Below are positions 1 through 5,677 of a stretch of DNA of 5,677 nt, one piece after another. The position numbers and the translations under genes were made by a program. The notes beneath the pieces are model-generated. The model searched no databases and was not told the DNA's origin. It saw only the letters and a list, made by a program, of their open reading frames with translations. Numbering within the stretch: position 1 is the first letter of the stretch; each line of letters opens with the position of its first letter. This DNA is from Legionellaceae bacterium (lineage in GTDB: Bacteria; Pseudomonadota; Gammaproteobacteria; Legionellales; Legionellaceae), in assembly GCA_023266075.1 (NCBI GenBank), contig JAHFRX010000106.1, positions 1 to 5,677 on the forward strand. Reading direction: 5' to 3'.

Positions 1-624
1 TAGCCCGTCTGAAAGATCCATCATTGCGTGAACACTGTCTTGCTCTGCTAACCACAGGCCTTCCGCAACGCGAGCGGTGGGATTTAAAAAATGATTTTTG
101 TATGTTTCTAGTCCAGGAATATCATGCTCAAGTGCTGTAAAACCAAGATGAGCCTCTCCAAGAGGCCCGGCGACATAGAGATGATCACCTGGTTTTGCTG
201 TATGGCGATATTTCAGTAAGTGAGACTTTCCACGTCCTAATATCGTGAGACTTAAAAAAAGCTGATGTGATGGTGATCGCGTGGTATCACCACCCAGCAA
301 TATTACTTTTGCATCGCGGCAGGTTTTGACAAATGCTTCCAAAAAGGCATCGATAAAAACCGTGTCAGACGCACTTGCAGAAAGCCCTAAAAATACACCA
401 TATGGGGTTGCGCCCATCGCGGCGATGTCACTTAAATTAACAGCTAAAGCTTTATAAGCAAGACTTTGAGGTGTTTGATAACGACGTCGAAAGTGCACGT
501 CTTCAACGAATAAATCTTTACTAATAACTAGCTCATCAGCATCTTGAGGCAATACCGCTGCATCATCGCCAATTGTTTGCGGGAAGGCTTCTTTAAGAAA
601 GCGAATAATGTGGTCTTCATTCAT
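1..624 (-). CDS. thiL: Thiamine-monophosphate kinase ThiL, C-terminus cut by window edge
   Basis: ThiL is a cytoplasmic enzyme that phosphorylates thiamine monophosphate with ATP to give thiamine diphosphate, the last step of cofactor synthesis. The 208 visible codons are open to the left edge; the family usually has about 310-330 residues, so roughly a third is missing. The motifs of the ThiL/PurM-like ATP-binding fold appear in order: GDDAA at residues 19-23 (metal-binding aspartates), KDLFVEDVHF at 36-45, NLSDIAAMGA at 63-72, GGDTT at 111-115 and MDLSDGL at 202-208. The ATG at 622-624 overlaps the fabF stop as ATGA. No Shine-Dalgarno sequence lies at a usable distance (a GGAG is about 22 bases upstream), which suggests translation by reinitiation after fabF. 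PurM, HypE and SelD share the fold, but the motif set fits ThiL best. The neighbourhood is unusual, since thiL commonly sits with nusB, the rib genes and pgpA. Confidence 0.93.
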   Translation of the reverse strand, partial: MNEDHIIRFLKEAFPQTIGDDAAVLPQDADELVISKDLFVEDVHFRRRYQTPQSLAYKALAVNLSDIAAMGATPYGVFLGLSASASDTVFIDAFLEAFVKTCRDAKVILLGGDTTRSPSHQLFLSLTILGRGKSHLLKYRHTAKPGDHLYVAGPLGEAHLGFTALEHDIPGLETYKNHFLNPTARVAEGLWLAEQDSVHAMMDLSDGL

Positions 625-1865
625 GAGTACTTTTGAAAAAGTAACGCTCCATTTGTACCACCAAAACCAAAAGAGTTGGATAAAGCGATATCAATTTTCA
701 TTTCTCGTGCGACATGAGGCACAAAATCCAAATCGCAGTCTTCACTCGGGTTATCAAGATTAATCGTTGGTGGTGCTACTTGATCTCGTATAGCGAGCAA
801 GCTAAAAATCGCTTCGATTGCACCTGCTGCACCTAGTAAATGCCCAGTCATCGATTTTGTTGAGCTGACGGCGAGTGCGTAGGCGTGATTGCCAAAAGCA
901 TGTTTAATGGCAGCAGCTTCACACTCATCACCGGCTGGTGTCGATGTTGCGTGCGCATTGACATAATTGACTTGGTCCGGATTAATTTGAGCGTCATGAA
1001 GCGTGTTGACCATGGCGCGTTTTGCACCATCTCCATTCGGTGCGGGTGAGGTCATATGATAAGCATCTGCACTTGTACCATAACCAATCACTTCTCCATA
1101 AATTTTAGCGCCGCGCTTTTTCGCATGTTCATACGATTCTAAGATGAGTATACCCGCGCCATCGCCTAAAACAAAACCATCGCGATCTTTATCCCAAGGA
1201 CGACTTGCAGCTTCTGGATTATCATTACGAAGTGAGAGTGCACGACATGCAGCAAAACCACCTACGCCTAATGGGCAAGTGGCCATTTCTGTGCCACCGG
1301 CAACCATGATATCTGCATCACCGTGTGCAATCATGCGTGCTGACTCACCAATATTATGCGTACCTGTTGTGCAAGCAGAGACAACAGATATATTGGGACC
1401 TTTAAAACCATAACGTATGGAAATATGCCCTGCAATCATATTGATAATCGTTGCTGGAATAAAAAAAGGTGAAATTTTACGAGGACCCCCTTGTCTATAA
1501 GCATCGTGTGTTTTTTCGATTGTAGCTAAACCACCAATACCAGAGCCAACTGCAACACCAATGCGTTCTAAATTTAAACTTAAAAGATCTAGGCCAGAGT
1601 CTTGAATTGCTTCTTTTGCCGCGGCAAGACCATACTGAATAAAAAGATCCATTTTGCGTGCGTCTTTTGTAGAGATATCATACGTTTCAGGATTAAAATT
1701 TTTGATGGTTGCTGAGAAGCGGCAAGCAAAGTCAGATGCGTCAAAACTTTCAATTAATCTAACACCACTTTGTCCTTTCAGGAGGGCGTCCCAAGTCGCC
1801 GGTACCGAATGTCCAAGAGCTGTGAGCATGCCCAAACCGGTGACGACCACGCGTTGTTTTGTCAT
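621..1865 (-). CDS. fabF: Beta-ketoacyl-ACP synthase II (KAS II, FabF)
   Basis: FabF condenses malonyl-ACP with a growing acyl-ACP in the cytoplasmic type II fatty acid cycle; in E. coli it extends palmitoleoyl- to cis-vaccenoyl-ACP. The 414-residue product matches the family length (413 in E. coli). The thiolase-fold catalytic triad is complete: Cys165 in VSACTTG, His305 in NAHATSTP and His342 in MTGHLLGAAGA, with Lys337 in SSTKS. The gating-loop motif NSFGFGGTN lies at 397-405. Ile110 in GSGIGGL, at the position of Ile108 in E. coli FabF, where FabB has glycine, favours KAS II over KAS I. I chose the ATG at 1863-1865 because MTKQRVVVTGLGM aligns with known N-termini and AGGGA precedes it. 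An in-frame TTG at 1917-1919 would add 18 unrelated residues and overlap the promoter. The gene is first in a leftward fabF-thiL pair; no acpP or fabG lies directly upstream, so this could be a stand-alone or second FabF copy. Confidence 0.96.
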   Translation of the reverse strand: MTKQRVVVTGLGMLTALGHSVPATWDALLKGQSGVRLIESFDASDFACRFSATIKNFNPETYDISTKDARKMDLFIQYGLAAAKEAIQDSGLDLLSLNLERIGVAVGSGIGGLATIEKTHDAYRQGGPRKISPFFIPATIINMIAGHISIRYGFKGPNISVVSACTTGTHNIGESARMIAHGDADIMVAGGTEMATCPLGVGGFAACRALSLRNDNPEAASRPWDKDRDGFVLGDGAGILILESYEHAKKRGAKIYGEVIGYGTSADAYHMTSPAPNGDGAKRAMVNTLHDAQINPDQVNYVNAHATSTPAGDECEAAAIKHAFGNHAYALAVSSTKSMTGHLLGAAGAIEAIFSLLAIRDQVAPPTINLDNPSEDCDLDFVPHVAREMKIDIALSNSFGFGGTNGALLFQKYS

Positions 1866-1869
1866 AGTT

Positions 1870-1874
1870 TCCCT
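1870..1874 (-). promoter_or_regulatory. Ribosome binding site of fabF
   Basis: On the minus strand this reads AGGGA, four bases before the ATG at 1865 (six bases counted from the AGG core). It supports the ATG over the upstream in-frame TTG as the fabF start. Confidence 0.7.
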
Positions 1875-1882
1875 AAGTAGAA

Positions 1883-1892
1883 AATGATCATT
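1883..1892. promoter_or_regulatory. 10-bp perfect palindrome in the fabF leader, possible operator
   Basis: AATGATCATT is a perfect inverted repeat lying between the predicted fabF transcription start (near 1897) and the fabF ribosome binding site. A dimeric repressor bound here could block fabF transcription. It does not resemble the FadR or FabR operator consensus as I remember them, and AT-rich palindromes of this size arise by chance, so this is only a candidate site. It contains a GATC, the target of Dam methylase if that enzyme is present. Confidence 0.2.
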
Positions 1893-1903
1893 CCAAAGAA
1901 CAT

Positions 1904-1912
1904 AGTATACCA
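1904..1912 (-). promoter_or_regulatory. Putative extended -10 promoter of fabF-thiL
   Basis: The minus strand reads TGGTATACT: a TATACT hexamer at 1904-1909 with the TGn extension at 1910-1912. The -35 window at 17-base spacing (about 1927-1932, GATTTT) is poor, which is typical of extended -10 sigma70 promoters. Transcription would begin near 1897, giving a leader of about 30 bases before the fabF ATG. The motif match is seen directly; activity is inferred. Confidence 0.55.
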
Positions 1913-1934
1913 TAAACAATAAAAGAAAAATCTA

Positions 1935-1962
1935 TTGCTTCTCACGCGCAGTTCAGTAGAAT
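1935..1962 (+). promoter_or_regulatory. Putative sigma70 promoter of ppsA
   Basis: A -35-like TTGCTT at 1935-1940 and a -10-like TAGAAT at 1957-1962 are separated by 16 bases. Predicted transcription start is near 1969, about 25 bases before the ppsA ATG at 1994. The -35 element nearly abuts the -35 window of the oppositely directed fabF promoter. Inferred from consensus only. Confidence 0.5.
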
Positions 1963-1983
1963 AAATGTCAATTTAGTGGATGC

Positions 1984-1988
1984 GAGGA
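1984..1988 (+). promoter_or_regulatory. Ribosome binding site of ppsA
   Basis: GAGGA lies five bases before the ATG at 1994. It decides the start: the in-frame GTG at 1976 would sit only a few bases after the predicted transcription start, without a comparable Shine-Dalgarno sequence. Confidence 0.7.
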
Positions 1989-1993
1989 TTCTG

Positions 1994-4378
1994 ATGGCTG
2001 TGGGTGTAAGGACGATTGATTTTCAAGATTTGACGATGAAAGATATTGAGCATGTGGGTGGTAAAAACGCCTCTCTCGGCGAGATGATTTGTCACTTAGG
2101 GAAAGCAGGTGTTTTGGTTCCCACGGGTTTTGCGACAACATCAGATGCTTTTCGAGAATTTCTTTCATACGAAGGACTCGATAAAAAAATCGAACAGTTG
2201 CTTTTATCGTTAGATATCAATGATGTTTTGAAGCTCTCTGAGGCTGGGCGGACAATCCGAGAATGGATGATTGAAACCCCTTTCCCAGGCGCATTTGAAG
2301 ATGATGTTCGTACGGCCTTTATTCACCTGACGCATGCAGTAGGTCACGAGCAGTTTACGGTTGCTGTGCGCTCTTCGGCAACGGCTGAAGATCTGCCTGA
2401 TGCATCGTTTGCTGGTCAACAAGAAACTTTTTTAAATGTGAAAGGAATTGATGACGTATTGCTCGCAATCAAAGAAGTATTTGCCTCCTTATACAATGAT
2501 AGAGCGATTGCGTATCGTGTCCATCATGGTTTTGCACATGCGGATGTTGCTTTATCCGCGGGTATTCAGCAAATGATTCGAAGCGATAAAGCTTCTAGTG
2601 GCGTCATGTTTACAATGGATACGGAGTCTGGCTTTAATGAGGTTGTTTTTATTACCTCATCGTATGGGCTCGGCGAGATGGTGGTGCAAGGTGCGGTAAA
2701 TCCTGATGAATTTTACGTTTATAAGTCTGCACTTCGTGAACATCGTGAAGCGATCATTCGCCGAACTTTAGGTCAAAAAGCTCTGAAAATGGTGTATAAT
2801 GATGATAAAACATCCAGCAGCAAGGTGAAAACTGTCAATGTAGACGTGCAGCACCAACAACAGTTTTCTCTGACGAATGATGAAATTGAAACGCTCGCAC
2901 GTCATGCATTGACGATTGAAGCGCATTATGGTGCGTCGATGGATATTGAGTGGGCGAAAGACGGAGAAGACGGAAAATTATATATCTTACAAGCACGCCC
3001 TGAAACGGTCAAAAGTCGTAACAATAAACATATCCTTGAGCGTTATATGCTGAAATCCAAAAGTGCTGTTTTAGTGGAGGGGCGCAGCATTGGCCAGCGT
3101 ATTGGTGCTGGTCATGTAAAGGTCATTAAGGACATCTCTGAAATGCATCGGGTGAATCCAGGTGATATTTTAGTTTCTGACATGACCGATCCTGATTGGG
3201 AGCCGGTGATGAAGCGTGCAGCGGCTATCGTCACAAATCGTGGTGGCCGTACTTGTCATGCAGCAATCATCGCACGTGAGCTTGGTATCCCGGCTGTTGT
3301 TGGGTGTGGCAATGCAACGTCGGTGATTCGTGATGGTGATGAAGTGACGGTGAGCTGTGCTGAAGGTGATACTGGATATGTGTATCAAGGTATTTTGCCT
3401 TTTGAGCATGAAAAACTAGATGTCGCTAAAATGCCAGCGCTTCCTGTTAAAGTGATGCTCAATGTCGGCAATCCAGAGCGTGCTTTTGCTTTTCAAGCGA
3501 TTCCAAATCAAGGGGTTGGTCTTGCACGGTTAGAGTTTTTGATTTCAAACTCGATTGGTATTCATCCGAATGCATTATTAGAGTACGAGACGCTGAGCGA
3601 CCCGATTTTAAAGGAAGCTATTCGTAAAAAAACAGCGGCGTATGCTTCTCCTGTGCAATACTATGTTGAGCGACTCAAAGAGGGGGTTGCAACAATTGCG
3701 GCCGCTTTTTATCCTCAGCCTGTGATTGTGCGTTTATCAGATTTTAAATCCAATGAATATGCAAATCTGATGGGTGGATTGCAATATGAGCCAGAAGAAG
3801 AAAATCCGATGCTTGGCTTTAGGGGTGCCTCGCGTTATGTCTCACCACAATTTGAAGCGTGTTTTGCGCTGGAGTGCCAAGCCGTTAAAGCGGTGAGAGA
3901 ATCAATGGGTTTGAAAAATGTTGAGGTCATGATTCCTTTTGTAAGAACGCTTTCTGAAGCCGAACAAGTGATTAACGTACTGAAAAAATATGGTCTAGAG
4001 CGTGGTCAAGCGGGTTTACGATTGATCATGATGTGCGAGTTGCCTTCCAATGCGCTTTTGGCGGAGGAGTATTTGCAGTATTTTGATGGATTTTCGATTG
4101 GTTCTAATGATTTGACTCAGCTTACACTGGGTCTTGATAGAGATTCAGGTCTTGTAGCAGCGCAGTTTGACGAGCGTGATGCAGCGGTTAAGGCATTATT
4201 GCATTTAGCCATTAAAGCGTGCAAGGAACAAGGGAAATATGTCGGCATTTGTGGTCAAGGCCCTTCAGATCATCAAGATTTTGCATTGTGGTTGATGAAT
4301 GAAGGAATAGATAGTCTCTCACTGAATCCAGACTCAGTTCTTGAAACCAGTCTCTTTTTAGCAAAACAAGTGAAATAA
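1994..4378 (+). CDS. ppsA: Phosphoenolpyruvate synthase (pyruvate, water dikinase)
   Basis: PpsA converts pyruvate, ATP and water to phosphoenolpyruvate, AMP and phosphate, opening gluconeogenesis from pyruvate or lactate in the cytoplasm. The 794-residue product matches the family (792 in E. coli). Domains in order: an N-terminal ATP-grasp nucleotide-binding domain (about 15-340) with VGGKNASLGEM, VRSSATAEDLPDASFAGQQ and the closing LQARPETV; a swivelling phosphohistidine domain (about 380-455) with His422 in GGRTCHAAIIAREL; and a C-terminal PEP/pyruvate barrel (about 485-790) with Arg580 in VRLSDFKSNEYANL, Arg610 in LGFRGASRY, Glu682 in MMCELPSNALLAEE, Asn705-Asp706 in SIGSNDLTQLTLGLDRDS and Cys753 in GICGQGPSDH. 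All key residues are present, so it should be active. In many bacteria PpsA is switched by the PpsR (DUF299) kinase/phosphorylase, which is not in this window. The ATG at 1994 was chosen for its GAGGA site and the expected N-terminal length. The gene is divergent from fabF and closely followed by an antiporter gene. Confidence 0.97.
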   Translation: MAVGVRTIDFQDLTMKDIEHVGGKNASLGEMICHLGKAGVLVPTGFATTSDAFREFLSYEGLDKKIEQLLLSLDINDVLKLSEAGRTIREWMIETPFPGAFEDDVRTAFIHLTHAVGHEQFTVAVRSSATAEDLPDASFAGQQETFLNVKGIDDVLLAIKEVFASLYNDRAIAYRVHHGFAHADVALSAGIQQMIRSDKASSGVMFTMDTESGFNEVVFITSSYGLGEMVVQGAVNPDEFYVYKSALREHREAIIRRTLGQKALKMVYNDDKTSSSKVKTVNVDVQHQQQFSLTNDEIETLARHALTIEAHYGASMDIEWAKDGEDGKLYILQARPETVKSRNNKHILERYMLKSKSAVLVEGRSIGQRIGAGHVKVIKDISEMHRVNPGDILVSDMTDPDWEPVMKRAAAIVTNRGGRTCHAAIIARELGIPAVVGCGNATSVIRDGDEVTVSCAEGDTGYVYQGILPFEHEKLDVAKMPALPVKVMLNVGNPERAFAFQAIPNQGVGLARLEFLISNSIGIHPNALLEYETLSDPILKEAIRKKTAAYASPVQYYVERLKEGVATIAAAFYPQPVIVRLSDFKSNEYANLMGGLQYEPEEENPMLGFRGASRYVSPQFEACFALECQAVKAVRESMGLKNVEVMIPFVRTLSEAEQVINVLKKYGLERGQAGLRLIMMCELPSNALLAEEYLQYFDGFSIGSNDLTQLTLGLDRDSGLVAAQFDERDAAVKALLHLAIKACKEQGKYVGICGQGPSDHQDFALWLMNEGIDSLSLNPDSVLETSLFLAKQVK

Positions 4379-4381
4379 GGA
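4377..4381 (+). promoter_or_regulatory. Ribosome binding site of the antiporter gene, overlapping the ppsA stop
   Basis: AAGGA begins within the TAA stop of ppsA and ends five bases before a GTG at 4387. Ribosomes finishing ppsA would occupy this site, so the two genes are likely translationally coupled. It supports GTG 4387 as the start of the downstream gene. Confidence 0.7.
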
Positions 4382-4386
4382 ACGTA

Positions 4387-5677
4387 GTGACTCACGCAAA
4401 TGACCCCATTGCCCTGGTGTTATTTTGGGTAACTGTTATTTTTTCACTCGGTATGTTGGGTAGATACGTTGCACAGCGCTTTCACCAGCCTGGTGTACTC
4501 GGTGAGCTCTTGATGGGTGTTTTGTTAGGTAACCTTTGCTATCATTTCAGTGTGCCTGAAATGATCATTTTACGCGAAGGGTCTGCCATTTTTACAGTGA
4601 TGAGTCATATGTTGGATGGCTCGTCTTTACCAAAAGCACTTGAAATGACTATCAAGAATCCTGCCGCGGCGTCCGTGATTGAGTCAGCGTTACGCGGCCC
4701 TTCAGGGATTGAGAGTATCAAAGTCGCGTATGCGCTTGATATCTTCTCAAGATATGGTGTTATCTTTTTACTGTTTATGGTGGGCTTAGATAGTTCTGTT
4801 GAGGAAATCAAAGAAACAGGGCGTGCTTCTCTTCGTGTAGCGACTTTAGGTGTTCTAGCGCCGCTTATACTCGGGTTTGTGTTCATGTCTTGGCTACTCC
4901 CAGAGGCTACGTTCAGTGCGCATCTTTTTGTTGGTGCGACATTGACCGCTACCAGCGTTGGAATTACTGCACGTGTTTTAAAGGAAATGCATAAAATACA
5001 CACCGTTGAGGCGAAGACAATCCTCGGTGCTGCGATGATTGACGACATTTTAGGCCTAATGCTTTTAGCGGTTGTCAGTAGTTTGGTTGCGGGGGGGCGT
5101 ATACAAGGGTTTTTCTTATGTAAAGTTATTGTGATGACTGTTTTATTTTTTGCTCTTGTGGTTTACTTAGGGCCAAAATTGATTCGGGTTTTAGTGAAAT
5201 CACTGCATTTTATACCCGCATGGGAAGCAAAATTACTGGTCGCTTTTATTTTCACAATGCTCTTATCTTGGCTTGCGACCTTGGTTCAACTCGCCAGCAT
5301 CATCGGTGCTTTTTCAGCAGGACTGGTGTTGCATGACGCTTATTTCAATAAAGCGTCACAAAAATCTTCAGAAAAGAACTTCACCATCAAAGATGTCATG
5401 GCACCTCTTGAGCTTTTACTGGCCCCCCTTTTCTTTATGCTCATTGGAATCCAAGTGAAATTGGAAACTTTTTTAAATCTTGAAGTGCTCTGGATGGCAT
5501 TAGGATTAATTATTGTTGCTGTTTTGGGTAAATTATTGAGTGGGCTAGGTGCCGCGCGTGGTAGTGATAAACTCTTAGTTGGGATTGGTATGTTACCTCG
5601 CGGTGAAGTTGGACTGGTGTTTGCGTCTTTGGGACGAGCGTCCGGTATTATTACAGACGCACTGTTTTCAGCGATTA
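4387..5677 (+). CDS. CPA2-family cation:proton antiporter (Na+/H+ or K+/H+), C-terminus cut by window edge
   Basis: This is an inner-membrane secondary transporter exchanging protons for Na+ or K+. The frame is open for 430 codons to the right edge. About a dozen hydrophobic segments are visible, including roughly residues 8-29, 36-53, 117-135, 148-170, 179-199, 212-236, 244-261, 283-316, 338-358, 367-389 and 397-417. Family hallmarks: RFHQPGVLGELLMGVLLG in the second segment, LLFMVGLD in the third, GATLTATSVGITARVL (183-198) for the first broken helix, the ion-binding Asp219-Asp220 pair in AMIDDILGL, Lys382 in LGKLLSG (possibly the conserved lysine of this helix) and GMLPRGEVGLVFA (401-413). 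The paired aspartates resemble electrogenic NapA/NhaA-type exchangers more than KefB/C, but the ion cannot be read from sequence. Whether an RCK/TrkA-N regulatory domain follows lies outside the window. GTG 4387 was chosen for its AAGGA site; the next in-frame ATG (residue 23) would cut the first helix. About 50 extra residues (60-112) separate segments two and three. It follows ppsA by 8 bases with no terminator. Confidence 0.9.
   Translation, partial: MTHANDPIALVLFWVTVIFSLGMLGRYVAQRFHQPGVLGELLMGVLLGNLCYHFSVPEMIILREGSAIFTVMSHMLDGSSLPKALEMTIKNPAAASVIESALRGPSGIESIKVAYALDIFSRYGVIFLLFMVGLDSSVEEIKETGRASLRVATLGVLAPLILGFVFMSWLLPEATFSAHLFVGATLTATSVGITARVLKEMHKIHTVEAKTILGAAMIDDILGLMLLAVVSSLVAGGRIQGFFLCKVIVMTVLFFALVVYLGPKLIRVLVKSLHFIPAWEAKLLVAFIFTMLLSWLATLVQLASIIGAFSAGLVLHDAYFNKASQKSSEKNFTIKDVMAPLELLLAPLFFMLIGIQVKLETFLNLEVLWMALGLIIVAVLGKLLSGLGAARGSDKLLVGIGMLPRGEVGLVFASLGRASGIITDALFSAI

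Noticed and set aside
848..1887. Short open frames in other frames across fabF (for example 848-1036, 1144-1413, 1654-1887)
   Set aside because: They overlap the confident fabF gene in other frames or on the other strand and show no domain, start signal or family resemblance.
1866..1919. Longer fabF starting at an in-frame TTG at 1919
   Set aside because: The extra 18 residues match nothing in FabF, cover the extended -10 element and the palindrome, and the AGGGA site points to the ATG at 1865.
1976..1993. Longer ppsA starting at GTG 1976
   Set aside because: It would begin only a few bases after the predicted transcription start, and GAGGA is well placed for the ATG at 1994.
2795..2800. 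Perfect TATAAT inside ppsA
   Set aside because: No -35 element or TGn extension accompanies it and it lies mid-gene; likely chance in AT-rich coding sequence.
1968..3409. Minus-strand open frames opposite ppsA (1968-2168, 2210-2422, 3170-3409)
   Set aside because: They are antisense to a complete, motif-rich ppsA and have no independent support.
4379..4386. Possible terminator between ppsA and the antiporter
   Set aside because: The 8-base gap holds no hairpin or T-run; readthrough is the simpler reading.
4605..5048. A 147-codon open frame on the minus strand opposite the antiporter
   Set aside because: It lies wholly antisense to a gene with clear family motifs, has no recognisable domain, and reads as a by-product of codon bias.
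5273..5458. A 61-codon plus-strand open frame inside the antiporter
   Set aside because: It is out of frame within the transporter, whose own frame carries the conserved family motifs through this region.

Overview
The window is a moderately AT-rich, densely coded piece of bacterial chromosome with four protein genes and very little intergenic DNA. The proteins look most like gammaproteobacterial housekeeping enzymes: FabF and PpsA keep near enterobacterial lengths and long conserved blocks. A lower-GC gammaproteobacterium is my best guess, perhaps of the Legionella/Coxiella/Piscirickettsia kind. This rests on recalled family resemblance and base composition only. I see no RNA genes, insertion sequences, CRISPR arrays, phage genes or attachment sites.

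Layout: positions 1-624 on the minus strand hold the N-terminal two thirds of thiL (thiamine-monophosphate kinase), cut by the left edge. Positions 621-1865 on the minus strand hold fabF (beta-ketoacyl-ACP synthase II). The fabF stop and thiL start overlap as ATGA, so the pair reads as a fabF-thiL operon running leftward. Positions 1866-1993 are a short divergent control region with a promoter facing each way. Positions 1994-4378 on the plus strand hold ppsA (phosphoenolpyruvate synthase). Positions 4387-5677 on the plus strand hold a CPA2-family cation:proton antiporter that runs off the right edge. It starts 8 bases after the ppsA stop, and its ribosome binding site overlaps that stop, so ppsA and the antiporter probably share a transcript.

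Functionally, PpsA makes PEP from pyruvate at the start of gluconeogenesis, FabF elongates fatty acids (including the temperature-sensitive unsaturated branch in E. coli), ThiL makes the cofactor thiamine diphosphate, and the antiporter exchanges H+ for Na+ or K+. The shared divergent promoter region places carbon and lipid metabolism genes back to back. There is no convincing sign of an undescribed biological system. The points most worth a second look are the unusual gene neighbourhoods, the tight coupling of ppsA to an antiporter, and an insertion of roughly 50 residues in that antiporter between its second and third membrane segments.
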